From contig NZ_LRBG01000039.1 of the NCBI RefSeq assembly GCF_001580545.1, positions 372,001 through 436,000 of the forward strand: a stretch of DNA of 64,000 nucleotides, read 5' to 3'. Of this stretch, positions 9,021 to 17,347 are shown piece by piece (within the stretch, counting starts at the first letter, position 1; each line of letters begins with the position of its first letter). The notes beneath the pieces are model-generated. The model made no database searches and was not told the DNA's origin. It saw nothing but the letters and a program-made list of their open reading frames with translations. The stretch comes from Paraburkholderia monticola (GTDB taxonomy: Bacteria; Pseudomonadota; Gammaproteobacteria; Burkholderiales; Burkholderiaceae). Made by a program: the position numbers and the translations under genes.

Positions 9021-9697
9021 GCTTTCCGTTGCAGTGTGTGATAACCGAGTTCGGCTCTTGCCTCGCGGATGGTCGCGCCTTGTGCAATGCGCTCGCGGAT
9101 GCGACTCTCGACTGACTCGATTTGACGTGCCGTCTCCGCCACTTCCCGCGCCCGTGCTCTCGGCACGACAACCACTCCGTTCGCGTCAGCAACGACGATG
9201 TCGCGAGAAGCCACGCGCACCGTGCCGACCGACACGGTGGTGTTCACTGATTCGACTTGCACGCGGTCCTTCCCGGTGCGCATGAAGCGACCTGCGGTGA
9301 AGAGCGGATAACCGTCGCCCAATGCCTTGTTGACATCGCGACATACGCCGTCGATGACCGTGCCCTCAATCCCGCGAAGGCCGGCGTATTGGGTCATGAT
9401 GTCACCCCACACAGTGCAGTCTGTCCGGCCATCGTTATCGATGACCACGACATCGCCCTCCGCGACGTCATCGATGAAGTCGCCGACAGTGCCCGCAGGA
9501 ACGGTCGCGGGAACGTACTTGACCGTAAACGCCGGACCGACGACGGGGTGGGAATAGTCGGCCAGCGGCGCAATGCCGAGTGCCTGACCATGCAGTCCCA
9601 GCTTGTCCATGGCATCGGAGACGCCCGGAGTATCCAGGCCGGCAAACAGTGCGACCAGTTCGCGGTCCTCAGCGCTGGCTCTCTGTGGGTTCGTCAT
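9017..9697 (-). CDS. RraA/HMG-aldolase family protein, copy 2
   Basis: A 226-aa protein. The ATG at 9695-9697 is chosen because the family fold begins right after it (LFAGLDTPGVSDAMDKLGLHG) and AGGA lies about 9 bases upstream; the open frame extends further but that part overlaps the third copy in another frame. Key motifs WGDIMTQYAG and IDGVCRDV (Arg-Asp pair) are present. It is clearly a diverged paralog of its neighbours, not a recent duplicate, so the three may have different substrates or form a hetero-oligomer (inference). Confidence 0.88.
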   Translation of the reverse strand: MTNPQRASAEDRELVALFAGLDTPGVSDAMDKLGLHGQALGIAPLADYSHPVVGPAFTVKYVPATVPAGTVGDFIDDVAEGDVVVIDNDGRTDCTVWGDIMTQYAGLRGIEGTVIDGVCRDVNKALGDGYPLFTAGRFMRTGKDRVQVESVNTTVSVGTVRVASRDIVVADANGVVVVPRARAREVAETARQIESVESRIRERIAQGATIREARAELGYHTLQRKA

Positions 9698-9722
9698 GAT
9701 TGGTAGTCCTGGTTGAAGGGGA

Positions 9723-10412
9723 TTAGTTGGCCCGGATGGCTTCGAACTCTTTGTCGTGCATGACTTCAGCCACGGAACGACCTGCACGCACTGCTGCGAC
9801 CATGCCGTCCTGTCGGCGCGCAATGCGCTCCCCGAGTTCCAGCACTTCCTCGATGCGAGCAGCCGGCACGAAAACCGTGCCGCACCGATCGGCGATGACG
9901 TAGTCGTCTTCATGCACCGTGACGCCCGCAATCTCGACGGGCTTTCCCGAGTCGAGCTGGATGACGCGGTTGCGAGCGCTAATCATCGTGACGCCACGCC
10001 CAAAGACCGGATAGCCGATAGACTCGCTGCCCTCGATGTCACGGCTCACGCCATCGATGATGGACCCGCGAATCTTCTTCGCGACAGCCGCGTTGGCAAG
10101 GATGTCGCCCCAACACGAAATACCTTCGAGCCCGCCTCCAATCACAAGCACGCGGTCATCAGTCGCCGCGGCGTCGATAACCGGGGAAATGAGGTGCACG
10201 GTGGGTGCGACGCCGGTCTTCGGACCCAACTGGATGGTGCTCGCCCTGCCAACAATTTTCGGGCAATCCCACAGCGGGCGAAGGCCGTAGGTCGCGCCAG
10301 GCAGACCAAGGAAGTCAAGAGCGTCGGACACCGTGTTGGAATCAAGCGAAGCGAGCCGGCCGAGAGTGGCAGCGTTTGTCATGGCGATAGCTTGGATTGG
10401 CAATGTCGTCAT
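9723..10412 (-). CDS. RraA/HMG-aldolase family protein, copy 3
   Basis: A 229-aa RraA-like protein, first gene of the operon. Motifs WGDILANAAV and IDGVSRDI are conserved. The start is uncertain: ATG at 10410-10412 is used here, but ATG at 10380-10382 gives an N-terminus that matches copy 2 better; neither has a strong Shine-Dalgarno. The predicted promoter and operator lie immediately upstream at 10430-10466, which would make the leader very short with the longer start. The divergent LysR gene at 10537 probably controls it. Confidence 0.86.
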   Translation of the reverse strand: MTTLPIQAIAMTNAATLGRLASLDSNTVSDALDFLGLPGATYGLRPLWDCPKIVGRASTIQLGPKTGVAPTVHLISPVIDAAATDDRVLVIGGGLEGISCWGDILANAAVAKKIRGSIIDGVSRDIEGSESIGYPVFGRGVTMISARNRVIQLDSGKPVEIAGVTVHEDDYVIADRCGTVFVPAARIEEVLELGERIARRQDGMVAAVRAGRSVAEVMHDKEFEAIRAN

Positions 10413-10429
10413 CGTCGGCTTCGACCCTT

Positions 10430-10466
10430 GATATGTAAATTCGCCATAACGTATCGCCATGATACG
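10430..10466 (-). promoter_or_regulatory. Operator plus promoter of the RraA operon, same as at 12384
   Basis: A perfect inverted repeat CGTATC-N5-GATACG at 10450-10466 (contains LysR T-N11-A) is followed, in the minus-strand direction, by 7 variable bases and the block GAATTTACATATC, which offers a TACATA -10 element. The identical arrangement with the same spacing occurs before the hydrolase gene at 12384-12420. It lies between the RraA operon and the divergent LysR gene. Confidence 0.7.
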
Positions 10467-10536
10467 ATTTTCGGATTAATCTCTTCTGCTGCAATGTGGT
10501 CTATTCCATGCCAGTCGATTACCGAGGTTCAGTGAA

Positions 10537-11457
10537 ATGACGACTATTGATTTCCGGCTCATCCGCCAACTCTGGATGTTCCTCGCGGTCGCCGAAGAGA
10601 AGCATTTCGGGCGGGCGGCAAAGCGGCTGAACATGTCGCAACCCCCGCTGACGGAGCAGATTAAGGTGCTTGAGCAGTCACTGCGGTTGAACCTGTTCGA
10701 CCGTTCGCGGCGCGGCACCCAGCTCAGCCCAGCTGGGGCGGCAATCCTGCCGGCAGTCAGACAGTTCGCCGACCAGGTTGAGCGGCTTGAGCGTGTGGTC
10801 CGGGAAGTTGCAGCGGGTCAGTCTGGCGTTCTGCAAGTTGGCGCGATTACGTCGGCCATGCTGGACACAGTGCCAGCGCTTCAAAGCGCACTAAAGCGCG
10901 AATACCCGCACCTTTCCGTCTTCGTGCGGGAAATTGACAGCGTAGAAGCAATACCTGCACTCGAGTCTGGGGAACTCGATGTGGCTTTTGTGAGGCTGGA
11001 TGGACCCGTTGGGCATGGAATCGAGAGCATGCCGCTTGCCGAAGACAGGCTCGCGGTCGCCGTACCGCGAGGCCACCCGCTTGCCGAACTCTCGCGTGTA
11101 CGGCTGCGGTCGCTGGCCGACGAGTCGCTCGTGATGTCATCGCGGCAAGTGAGCCCCGCATATTTCGACTTTTTGACGGCAATCTGCCGCTCGAACGGCT
11201 TCAGTCCGCGGGTCTTGCACGAGGTGCGCTCGGTGATGTCTCAAATCGCGTATGTCGGATGCGGGCAAGGCGTGGCGCTCGTTCCCGCATCCATGCGCAA
11301 ACTCGCATCCGAAAACGTGGTGTTTCGTCCTCTCAAGGAGCGAGTGATGGTTGTGACGGCTGCGCTCGCCTGGAACACCAATCGGCATCATCCGATGGTC
11401 GATGCAGTGGTTTCCTGGGCGAAAGGCGTCGGCGGTAGGACTGCCGCCCGCAGCTAG
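10537..11457 (+). CDS. LysR-family transcriptional regulator
   Basis: A 306-aa LysR protein with HTH block LWMFLAVAEEKHFGRAAKRLNMSQPPLTEQIKVLE and then an effector domain (about residues 90-300). It belongs to the BenM/CatM-like group judging by the EEKHFGRAAKRL..SQPPL signature, a group that often senses aromatic or organic acid metabolites. It is divergent from the RraA operon and next to the CGTATC-N5-GATACG site. The same site precedes the hydrolase gene downstream, so it probably regulates both units. Confidence 0.93.
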   Translation: MTTIDFRLIRQLWMFLAVAEEKHFGRAAKRLNMSQPPLTEQIKVLEQSLRLNLFDRSRRGTQLSPAGAAILPAVRQFADQVERLERVVREVAAGQSGVLQVGAITSAMLDTVPALQSALKREYPHLSVFVREIDSVEAIPALESGELDVAFVRLDGPVGHGIESMPLAEDRLAVAVPRGHPLAELSRVRLRSLADESLVMSSRQVSPAYFDFLTAICRSNGFSPRVLHEVRSVMSQIAYVGCGQGVALVPASMRKLASENVVFRPLKERVMVVTAALAWNTNRHHPMVDAVVSWAKGVGGRTAARS

Positions 11458-11485
11458 GCTGCGGCTACGGTGCACGGCGTAAGGT

Positions 11486-12298
11486 TCAACCGCCGGTCTG
11501 TTGACTGCCGACGAAACCAGCAATCTGGTCCCACATCTCCACCGGGTTCGAGTACATCGGGAAGTGTCCCGACCCCGCGATGCGCGCCAACGTCACACCG
11601 GCTGCCTCCAGCTGCGACAGGTAGGAAAGGTGCGAGTTCTGCTCGCCGTACATGAACATCTTCCTGCACGGCAAGCCGAGAAATTTGCGCATGAGGTCGC
11701 CGCGGTCGGAGAGCTCGACCATCGACGTAAAGATGCCCCGCACGGCTTCCGCGCGCACCTTGTGTTTCAGGCTCGCGGCATACAACGAGCTCGAGAACTC
11801 CGATGATTGCCGGACCCGCTCGATGAAGTGAACGAAGAACTCGTGCGGGTCGTCGGCTGCATGCGTGAAAATCTGACGGCTCAAGAAGCAGTCTTCCGGC
11901 GCCACGTTACCCTCGATGTCGACGAAGCTGCAAACACGCTCGCCCTCTTCGTGAGCAAGCATCAGGGACGTAAGGCCGCCCATCGAATGCCCCACGACGT
12001 GGAAGCTTTGCACGTCCATACGTTCAAGGACGGCACGAGCGGTCTCGACCAGAAGCGGAATGCCAACGGCCGCGAGGTCACTGCACCTGCTTTCGCCGCA
12101 GCCCGGTGCATCGTAGGCGATGAACGGCCGGCCAGAAAACCGCGCGAGCCTCGCGATGTCTGCATAGTCCTCTTTGGTGGCCCCAAAGCCGTGAAGGAAG
12201 AGGATTGGCGCTCCGACGCCGGTACGATAAATCGTCGAAAGGCTCACATCGACGTCTCGAATGCGTAGTTCGAGCGTTTCGCTCTTAGTATCGACCAT
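11486..12298 (-). CDS. Alpha/beta hydrolase
   Basis: A 270-aa alpha/beta-hydrolase. The oxyanion strand FLHGFGATKEDYAD, the nucleophile elbow GHSMGG at about residue 105 and a terminal His in GSGHFPMYSNP form a plausible catalytic set; the acid may be the Glu/Asp around MFMYGEQNSHL. GGAG five bases before the ATG is a good ribosome binding site. It shares its promoter/operator with the RraA operon, so it probably hydrolyses an ester, lactone or C-C bond in the same pathway. The substrate is unknown. Confidence 0.88.
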   Translation of the reverse strand: MVDTKSETLELRIRDVDVSLSTIYRTGVGAPILFLHGFGATKEDYADIARLARFSGRPFIAYDAPGCGESRCSDLAAVGIPLLVETARAVLERMDVQSFHVVGHSMGGLTSLMLAHEEGERVCSFVDIEGNVAPEDCFLSRQIFTHAADDPHEFFVHFIERVRQSSEFSSSLYAASLKHKVRAEAVRGIFTSMVELSDRGDLMRKFLGLPCRKMFMYGEQNSHLSYLSQLEAAGVTLARIAGSGHFPMYSNPVEMWDQIAGFVGSQQTGG

Positions 12299-12383
12299 GG
12301 CTGCTCCAAAACAGTGGGAGCGATTCTGCGACGCGAACCGCTCCGGCTTGGTTAGGTTCGCGCATCATCGCGCATGCGAAGCT

Positions 12384-12420
12384 GATATGTAAATTCCCGA
12401 TTTCGTATCTGAGTGATACG
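12384..12420 (-). promoter_or_regulatory. Operator plus promoter of the hydrolase gene
   Basis: CGTATC-N5-GATACG at 12404-12420 with the block GAATTTACATATC exactly 7 bases further downstream on the minus strand. This is the same 37-bp architecture found at 10430-10466. The predicted leader to the hydrolase ATG is about 80 bases. Confidence 0.7.
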
Positions 12421-12979
12421 AGTGGAGTATCTATCGCGCGGTTCGCTCTGGACGCGCGGCGCTCAAAGCAGGTCCCGCATGGTAGCTGGCCACCGCCAGC
12501 GAATGCTCTACCGTTTTCATTGGTCACAAAACCCGTGGCAACGCCGAGGTCCAATTGGGGTCGCGACTTGACGTGTATCCGCACCATGGCGAAACGACGG
12601 CGACCGTGGTGTGCCAGACCCCGAGTTGCAATACCGACCGCGTACGCTATCGCCCGATGACGGAGTAGTCACCATTGTGCTCAAGATTCTGCGAGCGTCT
12701 TGACCTTCGCGTCCTGCTGAAGAGAGTTTTCCCGAAAGGAGTATTGTGATGGGGTCATTAGGCGCTCCGATGCGCCGATGTAGCTGGGTCAGACTGACCC
12801 GGGCGGCACGAGCGCGGTCGGATAAGGTGCGTTATGGCTCGCATGGCGGCTGTTGGACAAACGAAATCGGAACCGCGACGTGGCTGCAGCGATGCCAGCA
12901 TGTGAAGGCATCGGGCGAGCACGCGCAGTCAGTCACAAACTGAACATCTCGCTGTCAGGCTCATTTCATTCGGCTCATC
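12421..12979. other. Intergenic region without a convincing gene
   Basis: Between the hydrolase operator and the acyltransferase there is no ORF with family features. A 64-codon frame at 12749-12943 (+) has a good AAAGGAG ribosome binding site but an Arg/Ser-rich composition and no recognisable fold; it could be a small gene or a decayed remnant. No inverted terminal repeats are visible. Confidence 0.4.
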
Positions 12980-13690
12980 ATGCGCTCCGCATTCGCCAAA
13001 TGGCTGTTCATTGTTTACCTGCTCGGCAGCGGAACACTATATTCAGTGGGGATACTGTTGCTGTTTCCCTTCGTCGGAAGGAATGGCCGCTACTGGCTTG
13101 CGTTGCAATGGTGTCGCGCATTGGTCGCCGTCATGCGCTGGCTACCCGGCATTACATGTTCGGTCGACGGGCTCGAGCATCTTCCGGAAGAGCCTTCGAT
13201 AATCCTGTGCCGTCACGAATCGACCTGGGAGACGCTGGCGTTCATGGCCGTGTTTCCACGACGCATCAGCTTTGTGTTCAAGGAAGATCTGCTGCGCATC
13301 CCGTTTTTCGGATGGGTACTACGCGGCCTCGACATGGTAAGCCTGAATCGTGGCTCGGCGCGGCAAGCCCATCAGGCAGTGACGCAGGAGTGCGCCAGGC
13401 GTTTGGAAAAAGGCGACTTTATAGTCATATTCCCGGAAGGGACCCGGGTGCCGCATGGCGCGCCCTTGAGACTGACGTCCGGCGGTGTTCGCCTGGCATG
13501 CGCGACCGGCGCGCCGGTCGTTCCCGTCGTCCACAACGCGGGGAGAGTCTGGCCCGCGAAGGGGTGGCCGGACGGGCGCGGGAGTATTCGTGTGGTTATC
13601 GGTCCAGCTTTTTCGTCTGAACGCATGTCGCAACAGGAATTGAATCGGGTCGTCCACGACTGGATGAAAGCGGCGTTGCTGAAGCTGTGA
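12980..13690 (+). CDS. plsC: 1-acyl-sn-glycerol-3-phosphate acyltransferase
   Basis: A 236-aa PlsC-family membrane-associated acyltransferase. An N-terminal hydrophobic segment (about residues 8-33) is followed by the catalytic motif in the HX4E form common in proteobacterial homologs (H79 to E84, in CRHESTWETLAF) and by the glycerol-phosphate binding block FPEGTRVPHG at about residue 150. It transfers an acyl chain to lysophosphatidic acid in phospholipid synthesis. It appears to be a stand-alone gene. Confidence 0.9.
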   Translation: MRSAFAKWLFIVYLLGSGTLYSVGILLLFPFVGRNGRYWLALQWCRALVAVMRWLPGITCSVDGLEHLPEEPSIILCRHESTWETLAFMAVFPRRISFVFKEDLLRIPFFGWVLRGLDMVSLNRGSARQAHQAVTQECARRLEKGDFIVIFPEGTRVPHGAPLRLTSGGVRLACATGAPVVPVVHNAGRVWPAKGWPDGRGSIRVVIGPAFSSERMSQQELNRVVHDWMKAALLKL

Positions 13691-13914
13691 TGACTTTGGC
13701 TCGGCAGCCTTCCCGTAGGCAGTCGACGCTTCCAGGAACGTGGCCAAAAACGTGGCCTCGATGAGTGGCATTTGCATGCGCAGCTCAGACGTCACCGGCA
13801 ATCCATCACTCGACGGCTGCAGCGGGAGCCACGCGCGAGCTGCGACGCCCGCCACAAGGAAAGGTGAATTTCCTCTCCAGGGACGATAAGGGTGGACATT
13901 GACGGGTCAAAAAC

Positions 13915-13930
13915 CTGTATATTTATACAG
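13915..13930 (+). promoter_or_regulatory. LexA-type SOS box
   Basis: CTGTATATTTATACAG matches the CTGT-N8-ACAG LexA operator with an A/T-only centre, close to the best E. coli boxes. A TTGACG -35 candidate lies at 13899-13904, so LexA would cover the promoter. The first coding sequence downstream on the plus strand is the leader ORF at 13988, followed by small unknown genes. Confidence 0.7.
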
Positions 13931-13987
13931 TATCGGACACGCAAATTCACCCCAGCGAACTGACAGCTTTTAAACGAGGACTGAACT

Positions 13988-14086
13988 ATGAACGCGCACG
14001 GAAGCAGCTCGTCTGCGCCCGAAGGTGCGTTCGCGTGGACGTTGATGTGGACCGCGTGCCTTATCCAGAGGGAGGCTTCATCATGA
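13988..14086 (+). CDS. 32-aa leader peptide coupled to the next gene
   Basis: An ATG at 13988 preceded by GAGGA at a good distance opens a 32-codon frame starting MNAHGSSSSAPEGAF and ending in a TGA that overlaps the ATG of the next gene (ATGA at 14083-14086). It has no recognised family. The ribosome binding site, the overlap and the SOS box about 58 bases upstream of its start support real translation; it may simply couple translation of the next gene. Confidence 0.55.
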   Translation: MNAHGSSSSAPEGAFAWTLMWTACLIQREASS

Positions 14087-14292
14087 GAGCGGATGAATGG
14101 GTTCGGGAAGCCGAACGGGAATCAAAGCTTGTCGATGCCCTGTACAAGGCGCGCAATCTGATTTCGATGCACAACGGCATGACTGTGCGCTGTGACGGCG
14201 AGGAATGGCCACTCGATTTCGAGCAGGAATTGAAAATGCTCGATGCCACGTTGAAGATGGCTGGAATCGACACCAAACGCTTCAAGCAGTAG
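14083..14292 (+). CDS. Small protein of unknown function (69 aa), probably SOS-regulated
   Basis: The ATG at 14083 has an AGGGAGG ribosome binding site 7 bases upstream and overlaps the stop of the leader ORF, so it is preferred over an in-frame upstream ATG at 14035. The product (MRADEWVREAERESKLVDAL...) is charged and predicted helical, with no signal peptide or membrane segment. I do not recognise the family. Its position behind a LexA-type operator suggests induction by DNA damage (inference). Confidence 0.65.
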   Translation: MRADEWVREAERESKLVDALYKARNLISMHNGMTVRCDGEEWPLDFEQELKMLDATLKMAGIDTKRFKQ

Positions 14293-14365
14293 AAACTTGT
14301 CGGGGCGCTTATGTCGGGGCAACTAATGATGGGAATCGATGCGGAGGACCTTCAGAGGTGAGCAG

Positions 14366-14584
14366 ATGCAAACTGAGAAATATCGTGGATACACGCTGTG
14401 GGGGCATTCCATCCTGCAGCAGGACGACATGCTGCAATCGGAACGCTTCGCAGGAAGCGGCACGATCATGCGCGACTCGAAGGTTGTGGAAGTGTCCGGG
14501 GTCCTCGGAAGCTTTGATAGCGATGAAGAAGCCGAGCTGGCGGGCCTTTCGTGGTGTCGTGCCTGGGTCGATAGCCACGGGTAG
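14366..14584 (+). CDS. Small conserved-type protein of unknown function (72 aa)
   Basis: The ATG at 14366 is preceded by AGAGGTGAG. The protein starts MQTEKYRGYTLWGHSI and ends DEEAELAGLSWCRAWVDSHG, a pattern resembling small Burkholderiales proteins of the form YRGY... with a C-terminal A..G..W..AWID.H helix. No function can be assigned. It lies 73 bases after the 69-aa gene and may share its SOS-controlled transcript. Confidence 0.6.
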   Translation: MQTEKYRGYTLWGHSILQQDDMLQSERFAGSGTIMRDSKVVEVSGVLGSFDSDEEAELAGLSWCRAWVDSHG

Positions 14585-14710
14585 CGCAGCGCGTCACGCG
14601 GACGCCCACTTCAACCTCGCGCGTCACCTGATGTGGATTCAGCCCGCCACTTGATACGCATGGGTTGGACCACGCATGGACAACATTTCGTAGGTGTTGA
14701 GAATACCTGG

Positions 14711-15352
14711 ATGCCTTTGCCGAACGGAGTTGACCCCATCGGAAACATTCATCCTGTCTGCCCATTCGCAGGCTGGATGGGCAATCGTGGATTACTCCAC
14801 GACCGGGATGGCCGCATCGTTCGCGATTGGCGGATTCGAGCATGGATAACCTGCCGGCTTGCCTACAAAAACTGGAGCCGAAAGCCTCTCATGCAGCCGG
14901 GAAAGTATACCGAGCTGTTTTTTCTCGACGAGGCCACTGCCTTGAGCGCGGGCCACCGCCCGTGCGCAATGTGCCGTCGGGCCGACTACCTCAGCTTCAA
15001 GGCTCGCTGGCTATCCGCAAACGGACTCGGTTCAAATATGAGCGCTCAGGAAATGGATACGCGGCTCCATATTGAACGGCTTCGCCGTGGGGCCACGAGC
15101 GAATGGCGACAGTCACTGCAGGCACTACCCGCCGGCGTCATTGTCGTTTGGGACGGCGCTCCACATCTCTGGGCAGGCACCAAGCTGTTTCGGTGGACTG
15201 ATACAGGCTATGTTGACAGCCTACATCCTGGAATCCCTACTGCGACCGTTGAGCTGCTCACACCTCCCTCGGTATCGAACGCCATTAGACACGGTTACGT
15301 GGTCCAGCTACATCCAACCGCATCAACGGAAACGCACACGGCTGCGGGGTAG
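14711..15352 (+). CDS. Conserved protein with Ada-like GHRPCxxCRR motif, unknown function
   Basis: A 213-aa protein. The ATG at 14711 (MPLPNGVDPIGNIH) is chosen because the recognisable conserved region starts there; in-frame starts exist at 14633 and 14660. Visible conserved blocks are GNRGLLHDRDGRI, WITCRL, PGKYTELFFLDEATALSAGHRPCAMCRRADY at about residues 80-110. The last resembles the Cys pair of the Ada metal-binding domain (GFRPCKRC), but only one CxxC is clear. The biochemical role is unknown. A link with DNA repair is suggested by the SOS box upstream (inference). Confidence 0.7.
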   Translation: MPLPNGVDPIGNIHPVCPFAGWMGNRGLLHDRDGRIVRDWRIRAWITCRLAYKNWSRKPLMQPGKYTELFFLDEATALSAGHRPCAMCRRADYLSFKARWLSANGLGSNMSAQEMDTRLHIERLRRGATSEWRQSLQALPAGVIVVWDGAPHLWAGTKLFRWTDTGYVDSLHPGIPTATVELLTPPSVSNAIRHGYVVQLHPTASTETHTAAG

Positions 15353-15478
15353 TGTCCTGTCAGATGACGCAGAAGTCCTTTGCTCCGCGCCACCGCCCAG
15401 GTCTCGGTCTCCCCAACCATATTCCGCTTCCGCCGTGGTATGTGTATGCTCGGAAGGTTGCCTTCAGGGGAACCGCCT

Positions 15479-16942
15479 ATGAAGTACCCGCTGATTCTGG
15501 GATTCGGTATCGTCGCTATCGACGTAGTCGTGTGGCGTTTCCGACTTCCCGCGAGTGAATTTGCACGTCTTCTGGTACGACTTGCGCTTTTTTCTGTATT
15601 GAGTTGGGTACTTTTCTCGTCCGGCCTGAACCCGTTCACACAAGCATCCTACGCAGACGTGGTCGAACTGCACTGGATGGGGCAGGTGCTCGAGATAATC
15701 TGGTGGTTGATGGCAGCGCGGCTGCTCACTCTCTCCCTCGACACACTATTGCTTCCGAGCGCGTGGCGACGGCAGCGGCTATTCTCAGACGTTTTCGGTG
15801 CGGTCGTCTTCCTCGCTGCGGTCGTGGCCGCCCTCGGCTTCGTACTGGAGCTGCCGGTGCGTGGGCTAGTCGCTACATCGGGCGCCCTCGCCATCGTGCT
15901 GGGCCTGGCAATCCAGAGCACACTCAGCGACGTCTTCGCGGGCATCGTGCTCAACACCACCGAGCCTTATTCTGTTGGCGACTGGGTGATGATCGATGAC
16001 GTTGAGGGCCAGGTGGTCGAGATGAACTGGCGCGCCACCCATTTGCTGACCGGCCAGGGAAACACCCTGATTGTGCCCAATGCCGTCGCCGCGAAGGCAA
16101 AGATTTCCAACAACAGCAGGCCAGCGACCGTTCACGGTCTGTCGTTGGTACTGGAGATTGAACCCGAGGCACGGCCGAAGACGGTGTTCGATGCCCTACG
16201 CCGCGCGCTGACTGGTTGCCACGCTATTCTTGATACCCCGGCTCCCTTCGCCCGCGTGAAGCGCACGACACTGAACTCAGTGCAATACGAAGTGGTTGGG
16301 TTCGTCGATGATATGAACAAGAAGCTCTCTGTATCCAATGAGCTTTTCGACCTCTGTTATCGACATCTGGCCGCATCAGGCGTGGCACTTCGCGCGTTAG
16401 GAATGCCCGCGCCCGCCTCCACCGCGCATGACGCCAAAGAAGCACTTTTAAAGCGAGTGGCCTTGTTCGAAAGCCTGACAAGCGACGAAGTCACACGTCT
16501 GGCCTCGCGACTTTCGCGGCACGAATACCAGGCCAATCAGCAGATTCTGGCGTCTGAAACGGTGCCGGATAGTCTTTGGATTGTGCACTCCGGCGTACTT
16601 GCCGTTATTCTTGCTGAAGCGTCCGGCAGCCGTGAAATTGCTCGTATCGGGCCAGACGAAACGTTTGGCGAAACTGGACTGCTCGCTGGACTTCCAATGC
16701 ATGTTTCCATTGGGACGCTTACCCCCTGTCTGCTATATCAGGTCAGCAAAGACGATATGACTTCGTTCCTGAAAGAGCATCCGGAAGTGGCGAAGCAGAT
16801 GTGTCAATTGCTGGCCTACCGTCAGGATGCAATTGGCAAACTCATGAACCCGATTCCTGCGGCGAAAGAGACAGACCATTCGCTTTTCCAGTGGCTGTAC
16901 GACAAAGTTCGGCAACTGCACTCCCTGCACGACGATTCGTGA
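15479..16942 (+). CDS. MscS-family mechanosensitive channel with C-terminal cyclic-nucleotide-binding domain
   Basis: A 487-aa membrane protein. The ATG at 15479 has AGGGGA upstream and opens directly into the first helix (MKYPLILGFGIVAIDVVV). After about four hydrophobic segments comes the MscS pore and beta domain (GLAIQSTLSDVFAGIVLNTTEPYSVGDWV, then GNTLIVPNAV) at about residues 145-210, and a C-terminal cNMP-type domain (about residues 325-470, with FGETGLLAGLP). It is a small-conductance gated channel whose opening may be tuned by a cyclic nucleotide. Confidence 0.9.
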   Translation: MKYPLILGFGIVAIDVVVWRFRLPASEFARLLVRLALFSVLSWVLFSSGLNPFTQASYADVVELHWMGQVLEIIWWLMAARLLTLSLDTLLLPSAWRRQRLFSDVFGAVVFLAAVVAALGFVLELPVRGLVATSGALAIVLGLAIQSTLSDVFAGIVLNTTEPYSVGDWVMIDDVEGQVVEMNWRATHLLTGQGNTLIVPNAVAAKAKISNNSRPATVHGLSLVLEIEPEARPKTVFDALRRALTGCHAILDTPAPFARVKRTTLNSVQYEVVGFVDDMNKKLSVSNELFDLCYRHLAASGVALRALGMPAPASTAHDAKEALLKRVALFESLTSDEVTRLASRLSRHEYQANQQILASETVPDSLWIVHSGVLAVILAEASGSREIARIGPDETFGETGLLAGLPMHVSIGTLTPCLLYQVSKDDMTSFLKEHPEVAKQMCQLLAYRQDAIGKLMNPIPAAKETDHSLFQWLYDKVRQLHSLHDDS

Positions 16943-17099
16943 ACCGTTTCCGAGTACGAACACCTGTCTTGTTTCATCGAACGCAGGATTCGTAGTATCG
17001 CCAGCGTCGTGATGGCGCAGCGGCTAAATCGTATGGCGTCGTTCGAGGTCCACCCATAGTTGCGAACGGCGAACGCTCAAAATTGCTGGCATCTCACAA

Positions 17100-17324
17100 A
17101 TGGACTCTTGTGTTCAACCCTGCGTCCAGTGCGCTGACCTTCACGGACAGCCGGCTGCAGAACAACCTCATCAAAACCTTGTGCTCAATGGCGCCGGAGC
17201 TGTGGGGGACATCCGACGAGAAGAGCACTACACCTGCGCTAGCTGCGGGGGCGCCTTTGCTCGGATTCTTGCTGGGCCACCAGCGCGGCAAGTTTGGATG
17301 CTGTTGAACGCAGGTCAGCACTGA
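17100..17324 (+). CDS. Small zinc-ribbon-like protein (74 aa)
   Basis: A 74-aa frame with two Cys pairs, CVQCADLHG near the N-terminus and HYTCASCGGAFAR mid-protein, then GPPARQVWMLLNAGQH at the end. The spacing and the Tyr/His before the second CxxC resemble small zinc-ribbon proteins. There is no clear Shine-Dalgarno, and an upstream GTG start is possible. The region around it (16943-17099) has no other gene. Function unknown. Confidence 0.5.
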   Translation: MDSCVQPCVQCADLHGQPAAEQPHQNLVLNGAGAVGDIRREEHYTCASCGGAFARILAGPPARQVWMLLNAGQH

Positions 17325-17347
17325 GTAGTGGGTGGATTTTTCCCCTA

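Noticed and set aside
12749..12943. 64-codon frame with good ribosome binding site
   Set aside because: Composition and lack of any recognisable pattern make it unsafe to call a gene; mentioned only in the intergenic entry.
12980..13690. HX4E instead of HX4D in the acyltransferase as a novelty
   Set aside because: The Glu form is common among proteobacterial PlsC homologs, so it is not unusual.
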